DNA of 59,902 nt from an uncultured Kiritimatiellota bacterium. GTDB lineage: Bacteria; Verrucomicrobiota; Kiritimatiellia; RFP12; DVOR01. The position numbers and the translations under genes were made by a program. Every line of letters starts with the position of its first letter. Within the stretch, counting starts at the first letter, position 1. Positions 52,917-59,902 of the stretch are shown here, piece by piece. The notes beneath the pieces were generated by a model. The model did not search any database, was not told where the DNA came from, and saw only the letters and a list, made by a program, of their open reading frames with translations. The stretch lies in the NCBI GenBank assembly GCA_944391065.1, contig CALXSH010000007.1:1-59902 (forward strand). The letters are read 5' to 3'.

Positions 52917-54283
52917 AGGGGGGAAGCGGAAGGTCCGGTCAGGCCGTCGTGCTGCTTCTGGCGCTTCTGGTCGCCATGGCGGCGATGGTCTTCTGGATGA
53001 CCGACGTGCATACGCTGCTGATGCGCAAACTGCGCATTCAGGACGGCGGCGACGCCGCCTGCCTGGCTGCGGCGCGCTGGCAGGCGGCAGGGCTGAATCT
53101 GGTCGGTGAGCTCAACCTGATTCGGGCGTATATGATTTCGGCAGGTCTGCCGCGGGAGGAGGTAGAGGCGGTCTATGAACTGCAACAGCGCGTGGCGCTG
53201 ACAACGCCTTTCTTGGCGATGTTGGCCGCTCAGCAGGCTGCCCGCGAGAATGCTTGTGCGCCGTGGCCCGAAGAGACGACGCGTGCGGTGCGGGACTATT
53301 TCAACCTCCTGGGGGGGCTGGGAAGTTTTGAGGGGTACCATGAAGCGGCCCGAGAGGACTTTCTGGCCATGACGGATATCCTTTTCGGGGACGGAATGCC
53401 GATCTATGCCATGCCGGCGGTGGCGGTTTTTGAATCGTCGACGCCGCTTTCGCTGCTGCTGATGCGTGATTTCTATGAGGCCGTGCTGGCGAACGATCGA
53501 TGCTGGTTCCTCCGTCGTCAGGAATTGCTGCGGACCTATGCCGGGCCGAAGTCCTTTGGGCCGTTGCCCGAATTGCGCACCGATCCGCCCTTTGGTCTCC
53601 TGTTAGCCGGATTCGAGTCGTCGCTTGAGGAGTTGGAACAGCCTGTCGGAACCGCCCCAAAAATCGGCATGGACGGTATTCGGATGCAGTTGGCGAGGCT
53701 TCGCCATCCGGCAATGGAGGAGCCACAGTCCGATGAGGACCGAAAGCGCCGCGGACAGAATCATATGTGGATGGGATTTGACCGCAACCGTTGGACGCCG
53801 TGGTATCTGATAGACGATCTGCCGATGCGTGCCGAGGTCCGCGCCTGCTATGATTACCAGGGGCCGGCGGCGGTGGTCGCGGTGCGTTCTGAGGACGGCA
53901 CCGCAGGCTGGTTGGCCGCGGCGAAGGCTTTGGGTGAGGTGGGCGGGGATCGCCCGAATGATTACCCGTTGGTGTTGGGTGGCTTTGACCGGGTACGCCT
54001 GATCCCTATCGATGCCGCCGACAGAGGGCTGACGGCGTTGGATCCGGATTGGCTGACGCATTTGGTGGCTCATCTGCAGGAGTTCGTCAGCCGGGGCACC
54101 TTGGCGGAGCATACCTGCCGATATTGCCGTGCCCTGCGGATTTGGAGTACGCCGGCTTTCCGCTTCGGGACACTGGAATGGCTTCGGCTCTACGGGCACA
54201 CCTGTCGGCAAAATACGGATTCCGAAGGCGGAGGCAGCGCGAGTGAGACAGGAGGGAACGGCGGTACATCGTTCGCGCACTGA
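52913..54283 (+). CDS. TadG-like membrane protein
   Basis: A 456-residue protein with RSGQAVVLLLALLVAMAAMVFW (residues about 7-28): the same GQ site as its neighbours but no Glu at +5, then DVHTLLMRKLRIQDGGDAACLAAA, which resembles the TadG N-terminal region (Tad domain). The long remainder is extracytoplasmic, without the von Willebrand domain of classical TadG. The start is GTG at 52913, with GGAGG upstream and 4-nt overlap with the TadE-like stop. Uses many TTG and GGG/GCG codons, unlike the downstream genes. Last of the four-gene pilin set. Confidence 0.68.
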   Translation: MKGGSGRSGQAVVLLLALLVAMAAMVFWMTDVHTLLMRKLRIQDGGDAACLAAARWQAAGLNLVGELNLIRAYMISAGLPREEVEAVYELQQRVALTTPFLAMLAAQQAARENACAPWPEETTRAVRDYFNLLGGLGSFEGYHEAAREDFLAMTDILFGDGMPIYAMPAVAVFESSTPLSLLLMRDFYEAVLANDRCWFLRRQELLRTYAGPKSFGPLPELRTDPPFGLLLAGFESSLEELEQPVGTAPKIGMDGIRMQLARLRHPAMEEPQSDEDRKRRGQNHMWMGFDRNRWTPWYLIDDLPMRAEVRACYDYQGPAAVVAVRSEDGTAGWLAAAKALGEVGGDRPNDYPLVLGGFDRVRLIPIDAADRGLTALDPDWLTHLVAHLQEFVSRGTLAEHTCRYCRALRIWSTPAFRFGTLEWLRLYGHTCRQNTDSEGGGSASETGGNGGTSFAH

Positions 54284-54292
54284 GCCGGTATG

Positions 54293-54301
54293 TGTTAAAC
54301 T
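54293..54301 (+). promoter_or_regulatory. extended -10 for beta-CASP nuclease gene
   Basis: TGT-TAAACT lies about 78 nt before the ATG at 54380. A GC hairpin (GGGCGG/CCGCCC near 54311-54325) follows in the leader. Confidence 0.4.
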
Positions 54302-54379
54302 GATTCCGTCGGGCGGGGGCCGCCCCGGACCCGTCGCTTGAATTCGGTTTGCGCACACGCAGGCAAAGGAGGACGGACG

Positions 54380-55786
54380 ATGTATACGCTGACCTTTCAG
54401 GGCGCTGCCCGCACCACTACCGGCTCGATGCACATCGTGGATGTCGCGGGACTGCGCATCCTGCTTGACTGCGGCCTCTATCAGGGGCACCGCAAGGAGG
54501 CCTTCGAGCGCAACCGCACCCTTCGCGTCGACCCCTCGACCGTCGACTGCGTCCTGCTCTCCCACGCCCACATTGACCACAGCGGCAACCTTCCCTCCCT
54601 GGTCCGGGCGGGTTACCGCGGGCCGATTTACATGACCGAGGCCACGCGCGATCTCTGCGACCCGATGCTGCATGACTGCGCCTTCATCAACCAGCACGAC
54701 GTCACCATCATCAACCGCCGCCGCCAGGCCGAGGGCAAGCGCCTCTTCGAACCGCTCTACCTCGACGAGGACGTCGACCGCACCCTCTCCCTCGCCCGCG
54801 GCGTCCCCTACAAGCGCGCCATTGACCTCGGCCGCGGGGTCTTTGCCTGTTTCCACAATGCCGGCCACATTCTCGGCTCCTCCCTCGTCGAAATCATGGC
54901 CAGGATGCCCAACGGCCGTTACCGCCGGCTCGTCTTTTCCGGCGACCTGGGCCAACCCGGCCAGCCCATCATTCCTCCCTACGACATCATTCCCCCTCCC
55001 GACATCCTGATGGTCGAGTCGACCTACGCCGACCGCGACCACCCGCCGCGCGAGAACGTCGCCGGCCGCCTCCGCGACTACGTCGACGACATCGTCCAGC
55101 AGCGGGCCAAGCTGATCATCCCCTCCTTCAGCGTCGGCCGCACCCAGCAGCTCCTCTTCTTCCTCAACCGCCTCCGCCGCGAGAAGAAGATTCCCGAGAT
55201 TCCCATTTACGTCGATTCGCCCCTCTCCTACAAGGCCACGCGCGTCTACGAGCGTCACACGGACTGCTACGGCGAGGCGGCCTCGGAGATGCTGCGCCGG
55301 GGGCTCGACCTCTTTCGGATGCCCGGGCTGCAGTTCCTTCAGACCGCAGACCAGTCCAAGGCGCTCAACAAAGCCGAAGGCCCGATGATCGTCATTGCCG
55401 CCAGCGGCATGTGCGAGGGCGGCCGCATCCTGCATCACCTGCAGAACGGCGTCGGCGACCCGCGCAACATCATCCTCATCGTCGGCTATCAGGCCGAGGG
55501 GACCCTCGGCCGCCGCATCGTCCAGTGCCAGTCGCCGCTGAAAATCCTTGGCGAGGAATTTGAGCTGCGCGCCCGCGTCCACACCATCAACGCCCTCTCG
55601 GCCCATGCCGACCGCACCGCCCTGAAGGCCTGGGTCAAAGCGATGAATCCCGAGGGCACCGTTTCCCACGTCTTTGCCGTCCACGGCGAAGAGGAGAAGG
55701 TCGCCGCCATGTGCGAAATCCTCCGTGAGGCCGGCTACCGCAATCCCGTCGCCCCCGCCCCCGGCGCCGTCTACAAGGGCCTCTGA
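54380..55786 (+). CDS. beta-CASP metallo-beta-lactamase RNase-like protein
   Basis: A 468-residue protein of the MBL fold with the beta-CASP insert, the family of Ysh1/CPSF73 and bacterial RNA-processing exonucleases. The metal motifs are LLSHAHIDHSG (HxHxDH, near 66), NAGHILGSS (near 164) and SGDLG (near 193). The beta-CASP part includes PSFSVGRTQQLL near 250, IVIAASGMCEGGRILHHL near 340 and the C-terminal SAHAD (near 413). It lacks the RNase J C-terminal domain. Probably a cytoplasmic ribonuclease. AAAGGAGGA precedes ATG 54380. Confidence 0.88.
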   Translation: MYTLTFQGAARTTTGSMHIVDVAGLRILLDCGLYQGHRKEAFERNRTLRVDPSTVDCVLLSHAHIDHSGNLPSLVRAGYRGPIYMTEATRDLCDPMLHDCAFINQHDVTIINRRRQAEGKRLFEPLYLDEDVDRTLSLARGVPYKRAIDLGRGVFACFHNAGHILGSSLVEIMARMPNGRYRRLVFSGDLGQPGQPIIPPYDIIPPPDILMVESTYADRDHPPRENVAGRLRDYVDDIVQQRAKLIIPSFSVGRTQQLLFFLNRLRREKKIPEIPIYVDSPLSYKATRVYERHTDCYGEAASEMLRRGLDLFRMPGLQFLQTADQSKALNKAEGPMIVIAASGMCEGGRILHHLQNGVGDPRNIILIVGYQAEGTLGRRIVQCQSPLKILGEEFELRARVHTINALSAHADRTALKAWVKAMNPEGTVSHVFAVHGEEEKVAAMCEILREAGYRNPVAPAPGAVYKGL

Positions 55787-55808
55787 GCCCTGTCGGCATA
55801 CGCTCCCG

Positions 55809-55833
55809 CCCCGGCCCACGGAGGGCCGGGGCT
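55809..55833 (+). terminator. hairpin after beta-CASP gene
   Basis: CCCCGGCCC-ACGGA-GGGCCGGGG is a perfect 9-bp stem, followed only by CTT. It probably ends transcription of the nuclease gene and lies directly upstream of the hemB promoter. Confidence 0.6.
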
Positions 55834-55844
55834 TGGACGTGCCG

Positions 55845-55853
55845 TGCTATAAT
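55845..55853 (+). promoter_or_regulatory. perfect extended -10 for hemB
   Basis: TGC-TATAAT ends 6 nt before the hemB ATG (55860), with no ribosome-binding site in between. Transcription should begin at or beside the A of the ATG, giving a leaderless mRNA. Confidence 0.7.
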
Positions 55854-55859
55854 GGACGC

Positions 55860-56867
55860 ATGAGCGCGAACTTTCCCGAACTGAGGCTGCGCCGCATGCG
55901 GCGCACCGAGGGCATCCGGGCCCTCTTTGACATCGACCCGCTGCCGGCCCGTCGCTGGTGCTGGCCGACCTTTGTCGTCCCCGGCACCGGCGTCGAACGC
56001 GAGATTCCCTCGATGCCGGGCCAGTATAACTACTCCGTCGACCGCCTGATTCCCGCCGTGGAGCGGGTCATCCGCCAGGGCATCGGTTCGGTCATGGTCT
56101 TCGGTCAGGCCGACGCCCCCAAGGACAATGGCGGCAGCGCCGCCTGGTGCCCCCATGCCCCCGTGCAGGAGGCCGTCCGCGCCCTGAAGCGCGCCTTCCC
56201 CGACCTCACCGTCTGGACCGACGTCTGCCTCTGCGCCTATACCGCTCACGGTCACTGCGCCCCGCTGCGTCCCGACGGCACGCCCGACAACGATGCCGGC
56301 TGCATGGCGTTGGCCAAGGTGGCCCTCTCCCACGTCGAGGCGGGAGCCGACGGCGTCGCTCCCTCGGCGATGATGGACGGCCAGGTCCGTGCCATCCGCT
56401 CGGCCCTGGACGAGGCGGGCTTTGAGGAGCGTCTCCTGATGGCCTACTCCGCGAAGTTCGCTTCGGCGCTTTACGGTCCCTTCCGCGACGCCGAGGGGAG
56501 CGCCCCGGTCGCCGTGCCGGGCGCCCCGACTGACCGCAGGGGCTACCAGGCCTCTTACGCCAATCCCGACAGCGCCATGCTCGAGCTCGTCCAGGACGAA
56601 GCCGAGGGTGCCGATATCCTGATGGTCAAGCCCGCCCTCTTCTATCTCGACATGCTCCGCCGCGCCAAGGAGCGCACGCTTCTGCCCGTGGCGGCCTACA
56701 ATGTCAGCGGCGAATACGCCATGATTCACGCCACGGCCCGCCAGGGGTGGGGTGACCTGGATGACCTCGCCCGCGAATCGCTGCTGGCCCTGACCCGTGC
56801 CGGCGCCGACCTCATCATCTCCTACTGGGCGCCCTTCTACGGGCGCCTCTTCGGAAAGCGCCGATGA
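55860..56867 (+). CDS. hemB: porphobilinogen synthase (delta-aminolevulinate dehydratase)
   Basis: Condenses two aminolevulinate molecules to porphobilinogen in tetrapyrrole synthesis. The 335-residue protein has the zinc-type metal site D-V-C-L-C-A-Y-T-x-H-G-H-C (near residues 120-132), so it is the Cys/Zn form, and both Schiff-base lysines, in YSAKFAS (near 200) and LMVKPAL (near 258). The ATG at 55860 directly follows a -10 element; the upstream open frame is not HemB-like. It overlaps the recombinase gene by ATGA. Confidence 0.97.
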   Translation: MSANFPELRLRRMRRTEGIRALFDIDPLPARRWCWPTFVVPGTGVEREIPSMPGQYNYSVDRLIPAVERVIRQGIGSVMVFGQADAPKDNGGSAAWCPHAPVQEAVRALKRAFPDLTVWTDVCLCAYTAHGHCAPLRPDGTPDNDAGCMALAKVALSHVEAGADGVAPSAMMDGQVRAIRSALDEAGFEERLLMAYSAKFASALYGPFRDAEGSAPVAVPGAPTDRRGYQASYANPDSAMLELVQDEAEGADILMVKPALFYLDMLRRAKERTLLPVAAYNVSGEYAMIHATARQGWGDLDDLARESLLALTRAGADLIISYWAPFYGRLFGKRR

Positions 56868-57796
56868 ACCTCCCCGCCGCGTGGGCCGACCCGATTGAGC
56901 GTTTCCTGGAGGCCATGGTTTACATGGCCGGCCTGACGCCTGCGACCTGCGAGGCTTACCGGCGCGATCTCTCGCGCCTCGCGGCCTTCGCGCGGACCCG
57001 CAATCTCCCGGACTGGACCGCCGTCGGCACGGCCGACCTGAAGGCCTGGGTCCTCAGCCTGCGCGCGGACGGCTACGCGGACGGCACCGTCCGCCGGCGT
57101 GTCGTCGCCGCGCGGCGTTTCTTCCTCTGGCTCCTCGACGAAAATGTCATCGGCCGTCTCCCGACCGACGGCCTCATCCTCGGCCGCGCCGTGCGCCGGC
57201 GTCTCCCCCGGACCATTCCCGAGCGCACCCTCTGCGCTCTCATCGAGGCCGTCGACGGCGACGGCCGGGACGACCGCCGCGATCGCGCCATGCTCGAGCT
57301 CCTCTACGGCAGCGGCCTGCGCGTGACGGAGCTCTGCACGCTTCGCCTGCAGGACGTCGATCTCGGGGCGATGCGGCTGCACGTCCGCGGCAAGGGCCGC
57401 AAGGAGCGCGTCGTCCCCTTCGGCCCGCCCGCCAAGGCGGCCGCGGAGCTTTGGCTGAAGGCCCGCGCCGCCCTCATTGCCGGGCTTCGCCGCGAGGGCG
57501 AACTCTCCGACCGCTCCGCCGCCCTCTTCATCACCGACCGCGGCCGGCCCTTCACGCGCAGCGCCGTCGCGGCCATGGTCCACGCCCGCATCCATGCCTT
57601 CCTGCCGGAGGGTTCCGAGGCCACGCCTCACACCCTGCGCCACTCCTTCGCCACCCATCTTCTCGACCACGGCGCCCCCCTTCTCGACATCCGCGACCTT
57701 CTCGGCCACGCCTCCGTCGAGACCACCGGCATCTATACCCACACCTCCGCCGCGGGACTTCGCGAAACATTCCGGAAGTGTTTTCCGCGCGGCTGA
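56864..57796 (+). CDS. XerC/XerD-family tyrosine recombinase
   Basis: Site-specific recombinase of 310 residues, the size of chromosomal dimer-resolving XerC/XerD. The N-terminal SAM-like DNA-binding domain (FLEAMVYMAGLTPATCEAYRRDL near residue 14, in parts) is followed by the catalytic domain with R in GSGLRVTEL (near 153), K in GKGRKERVVP (near 177), HTLRHSFATHLL (H and R near 258-261), LGHASVETTGIYTH with His and the nucleophile Tyr (near 281-294). XerD-like rather than phage integrase because it is compact and lies in a stable housekeeping context. Coupled to hemB. Confidence 0.92.
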   Translation: MNLPAAWADPIERFLEAMVYMAGLTPATCEAYRRDLSRLAAFARTRNLPDWTAVGTADLKAWVLSLRADGYADGTVRRRVVAARRFFLWLLDENVIGRLPTDGLILGRAVRRRLPRTIPERTLCALIEAVDGDGRDDRRDRAMLELLYGSGLRVTELCTLRLQDVDLGAMRLHVRGKGRKERVVPFGPPAKAAAELWLKARAALIAGLRREGELSDRSAALFITDRGRPFTRSAVAAMVHARIHAFLPEGSEATPHTLRHSFATHLLDHGAPLLDIRDLLGHASVETTGIYTHTSAAGLRETFRKCFPRG

Positions 57797-57829
57797 GGCT
57801 TCCGTCAGCGATAAAGCTTTCACCGTTTT

Positions 57830-57857
57830 TTGACATACGTTCTCAAAAGTGTATAAT
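57830..57857 (+). promoter_or_regulatory. consensus sigma-70 promoter for CBM48 gene
   Basis: TTGACA (57830-57835) and TATAAT (57852-57857) are both perfect and 16 bp apart, the strongest promoter in the window. Transcription should start near 57864, leaving a leader of about 75 nt with a hairpin (TTCCGCGG/CCGTGGAA, 57899-57917) before an AAGGAGG site. Confidence 0.92.
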
Positions 57858-57938
57858 AGGGCGCGTTTTTCACGGTGTGGCAGATGTCGGAACAGAGCTT
57901 CCGCGGTACCCGTGGAACGCATCAAGGAGGAAATGAAT

Positions 57939-58412
57939 ATGGCTACTACGAAGAAGACCGCCAAGACCGCCAAGCCGGCTGTCGAAGCCGTCAAGAAGGC
58001 TCCTGCCAAGAAGGCCGCCCCCGCCAAGAAGGCCCCTGCCAAGAAGGCCGCTCCCGCGCAGGACGATCTCTTCGCCGAGCCCGTCGCGCCCAAGGCCGAA
58101 CCCGAAGCCCCCAAGGCCAAGGCTCCCGCCAAGAAGCCCGCCGCCCCCAAGACCGTCCGTGTGACCTTCTCGGTCCGTGCCGAAGTCGGCAGCAAGGTCT
58201 TTGTCGCCGGCAGCTTCAACAACTGGGACCCCATCGCCAAGCCGATGACCGACAAGAAGGGCGACGGTGTCTACACCTGCGTCCTCGTGCTCCCCAAGGG
58301 CACCTACGAATACAAGTTCGTCATCAACGGCACCTGGTGCGCCGATCCCGAGTGCACCGACTGGGTGCAGAACGACATGGGCACGCTCAACAGCGTCAGG
58401 GTCGTCGACTGA
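57939..58412 (+). CDS. histone-H1-like tail fused to CBM48/AMPK-type glycogen-binding domain
   Basis: A 157-residue protein. Residues 1-70 are Lys/Ala/Pro repeats (KKAPAKKAAPAKKAPAKKA type), like histone H1 or bacterial AlgP/Hc1-style nucleoid proteins. Residues about 72-157 are one E-set/CBM48 domain as in AMPK beta subunits and branching enzymes: VFVAGSFNNWDP, GVYTCVLVLPKGTYEYKFVINGTW in two parts, then DPE; the glycogen-binding Trp, Lys and Trp positions (NNW, YKF, GTW) are kept. ATG 57939 has AAGGAGG 8 nt upstream; ATG 57933 is too close. It is monocistronic with a strong promoter and terminator, so probably abundant. Confidence 0.8.
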   Translation: MATTKKTAKTAKPAVEAVKKAPAKKAAPAKKAPAKKAAPAQDDLFAEPVAPKAEPEAPKAKAPAKKPAAPKTVRVTFSVRAEVGSKVFVAGSFNNWDPIAKPMTDKKGDGVYTCVLVLPKGTYEYKFVINGTWCADPECTDWVQNDMGTLNSVRVVD

Positions 58413-58438
58413 CCGCGGTCCCTGCGTCAATCGTCTGT

Positions 58439-58471
58439 GCGGATTCCGCTTGCGCGGAGTCCGCTTTTTTT
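58439..58471 (+). terminator. intrinsic terminator after CBM48 gene
   Basis: GCGGATTCCGC-TTGC-GCGGAGTCCGC forms an 11-bp stem (one G-U pair) followed by seven T, 26 nt after the stop codon. Confidence 0.95.
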
Positions 58472-58484
58472 GTGCCCGCGCGGC

Positions 58485-59486
58485 TCATCCTTCGCACTGG
58501 ACGAGGCCGAGCGCCGCGAAGTCCGCGCGGAGGGCCTCCATGCTGTCGGCCTGCGGGGCGACGGCACAGATTTTGCCGGGATAGATGCGGTAGTCGGCGC
58601 GGCAGGCGTCGGGGGTGAGGTTGGGCATGAAGACGTTGGCGCCGGAGGAGAGACCGCGGATGCGGCCCTCGGCGGGGTCGAGGGTCGAGAGGGCCGTGGT
58701 GGAGGGGATGTTGGCCCAGGGGCAGAGGAGGCGCGCGAGGGCATAGCAGCGGCAGGTGAAGCCGACGGAGACGGGGACCTCCGAGGGCGCGGGGTCGGCG
58801 CCGAGGGGCGTCTGCGGGTCGGCGAGGTAGGGGCCCAGGCCGATCATGTCGAGATGAAGCTCCCGGAAGAGCAGCAGGTCCCGGACGACGGAATCCAGCG
58901 TCTGGCCGGGGATGCCGAGCATGATGCCGCTGCCGATTTCGTAGCCTTGGGCGCGGAGGCGGCGGAGCATCCCGATGCGGGGGTGGGGGCCTTCGGCGGG
59001 GGCGCCGGGATGGATGGCGCGGAAGAGAGAAAGATCGGAGGTCTCAAAGCGCAGCAGATAGCGTTCGGCGCCGGCCTCGCGCCAGGCGGCCGTGTCGGCT
59101 TCGGCGCGTTCGCCGAGGGAGAGGGTGACGCGCTGGCCGGTTTCGGACCTGATGCGGCGGACGAGGGTGCTGACGCGTTGGCGGGTCCAGAGGGCCGCGT
59201 TTTCGCCGGCCTGGAGGACGACGGTGCCGAAGCCGAGGTCCCGCGCGAGGCGCGCGGAGGCGAGGACGTCGTCGTCGGAGAGGGCGTAGCGGCGGGGATG
59301 GGGATTGCTGCGGCGCATGCCGCAGTAGAGGCAGTCGCGGAGGCAGCGGTTGGAGAGTTCGATGAGGCCGCGGAGGAAGACACCGTTGCCCTTGGAGCGG
59401 AAGCGTTCGGCCCGGGCCTCGGCGAAGAGCGGTTCGGGGTCGGGTGCGGTGAGGGCGGCGCGGATGGCTTGGGGTGTGGGGTCCAT
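58485..59486 (-). CDS. hydE: [FeFe]-hydrogenase maturase HydE-like radical SAM protein
   Basis: Radical SAM enzyme, probably HydE, which acts with HydF and HydG to build the H-cluster 2Fe subcluster. The 333-residue protein has CLRDCLYC (C48, C52, C55) holding the [4Fe-4S] cluster, preceded by GLIELSNRC as in HydE (EISNYC), RYALSDDDVLASA, GFGTVVLQAGEN, GSGIMLGIPGQT and the C-terminal YRIYPGKICA. PylB or BioB-like methylornithine synthase is the alternative, judged less likely by the YPGKIC ending. ATG 59486 lies 7 nt from a TGG-TACACT -10. HydF, HydG and the hydrogenase are not in the window. Confidence 0.85.
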   Translation of the reverse strand: MDPTPQAIRAALTAPDPEPLFAEARAERFRSKGNGVFLRGLIELSNRCLRDCLYCGMRRSNPHPRRYALSDDDVLASARLARDLGFGTVVLQAGENAALWTRQRVSTLVRRIRSETGQRVTLSLGERAEADTAAWREAGAERYLLRFETSDLSLFRAIHPGAPAEGPHPRIGMLRRLRAQGYEIGSGIMLGIPGQTLDSVVRDLLLFRELHLDMIGLGPYLADPQTPLGADPAPSEVPVSVGFTCRCYALARLLCPWANIPSTTALSTLDPAEGRIRGLSSGANVFMPNLTPDACRADYRIYPGKICAVAPQADSMEALRADFAALGLVQCEG

Positions 59487-59493
59487 GAGGGCG

Positions 59494-59502
59494 AGTGTAC
59501 CA
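59494..59502 (-). promoter_or_regulatory. extended -10 for hydE
   Basis: On the minus strand TGG-TACACT ends 7 nt before the hydE ATG at 59486, so the message would be leaderless. It abuts the T-run of the nagA terminator. Confidence 0.5.
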
Positions 59503-59536
59503 AAAAGAAAACGGGGCGGCAGGATGGCCGCCCCGT
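59503..59536 (-). terminator. intrinsic terminator after nagA
   Basis: Read on the minus strand, ACGGGGCGGC-CATCCT-GCCGCCCCGT is a perfect 10-bp stem followed by TTTCTTTTT. It separates nagA from hydE. Confidence 0.92.
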
Positions 59537-59563
59537 CCGGGTCGCGCGTGCGAACGCGGAGGC

Positions 59564-59902
59564 TTACAGGCGTTTTTCGCCGTTGACGAAGACGGCGCGG
59601 ACCGCGAAGGTCTCGTCGTCGAGGACGGCGATATCGGCGATGTAGCCGGGCTCGATGCAGCCGAGTTCGTGCTCGAGGCCGTGCTCAAGGGCCTGGTTGT
59701 AGGAGGTGGCCTTGACCAGGACGTTGAGGGGCAGACCGGTGACCTCGGAGACGTTCTTGAGGGCGACGTTCATGCGCAGGATGGAGCCGGCCAGGGCGCC
59801 GTTGGAGGCGAGGCGGGCGGCGCCGTCCTTGACGATGACGTCCAGGCCGCCGAGGCTGGAGGGGCCGTCGGGCATGTGGCTGGCGCGCATGGAGTCGGTG
59901 AT
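59564..59902 (-). CDS. nagA: N-acetylglucosamine-6-phosphate deacetylase, C-terminal part
   Basis: The gene runs off the window end, so only the last about 112 residues are seen, beginning ITDSMRASHMPDG. They match the C-terminal part of NagA: the ITDSM metal-site Asp strand, GLDVIVKDGAARLASNGALAGSIL near the start (shown in part), then a helix with TGLPLNVLVKATSYNQA and the closing strand GCIEPGYIADIAVLDDE. NagA deacetylates GlcNAc-6-phosphate in amino-sugar catabolism and cell-wall recycling. AgaA (GalNAc-6-P deacetylase) cannot be excluded from this fragment. Confidence 0.88.
   Translation of the reverse strand: MTDSMRASHMPDGPSSLGGLDVIVKDGAARLASNGALAGSILRMNVALKNVSEVTGLPLNVLVKATSYNQALEHGLEHELGCIEPGYIADIAVLDDETFAVRAVFVNGEKRL

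Noticed and set aside
1-59902. tRNA or rRNA genes
   Set aside because: All gaps over about 70 nt were read; none has a T-loop (GGTTCGAATC-type) with a matching acceptor stem.

Overview
This is a GC-rich bacterial chromosome segment, densely coded and almost entirely on the plus strand. Several features point to the PVC superphylum, with Kiritimatiellota/Verrucomicrobiota/Lentisphaerae most likely. These are a long run of prepilin-type proteins ending in a giant GspK-like protein (resembling the four-gene 'Verru_Chthon' cassettes), a DXS with the GDA.LT.GI variant motif, an Aquifex-type aconitase, and a McsA/McsB-like pair. A HydE-like radical SAM maturase suggests an anaerobe with [FeFe] hydrogenase. 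The taxonomic call is inference from protein character, not from a marker gene.

Layout. 1-608: no gene, two families of GC-rich tandem repeats. 609-5005: a DUF2723 membrane protein with a TPR-like tail, then fmt. 5056-6592: a MATE exporter on the minus strand preceded by a possible leader ORF. 6763-16818: a PulF/PilC membrane protein, seven proteins with class III (prepilin) signals, a 1112-residue GspK-like protein, and an acidic Cys-rich protein of unknown function. 16845-21847: tpiA, ribE, pgi, a TsaC-family gene and recA. 21955-26222: the mreB-mreC-mreD-mrdA cell-shape operon. 26302-36631: speA, psd-pssA, aconitase, a zinc-finger/Arg-rich protein, lpxD, aroC, tatD. 36632-37142: non-coding, with four 22-bp-spaced repeats resembling an IS21-type end. 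37143-40046: gmk, coaC, mcsA and a McsB-like protein that has lost its catalytic residues. 40043-46738: an envelope operon (LolA-like protein, AI-2E-type permease, unknown membrane protein, LptF/G permease, NERD protein, Prc protease). 46745-51838: dxs, mutL and a short class B PBP. 51936-54283: two Flp-type pilins plus TadE- and TadG-like proteins. 54380-59902: a beta-CASP nuclease, hemB, a XerC/D recombinase, a CBM48 protein with a histone-H1-like tail, then hydE and the 3' part of nagA on the minus strand.

How the parts work together. Envelope construction dominates: cell shape (mre/mrdA, second PBP), phospholipids (psd/pssA), lipid A and its transport (lpxD, LptF/G), lipoprotein handling (LolA-like) and periplasmic proteolysis (Prc). 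Two separate pilin-like gene sets (type II/IV-like and Tad-like) lie here without ATPase, secretin or prepilin peptidase, so they must rely on machinery encoded elsewhere.

Promoters follow a visible theme: a TGn-TANNNT extended -10 recurs in front of most transcription units, and for several genes it sits only 6-9 nt before the ATG, which implies leaderless mRNAs. Intrinsic terminators are clear after tpiA, lpxD, the CBM48 gene and nagA. No rRNA, tRNA, CRISPR array or complete mobile element was recognised.
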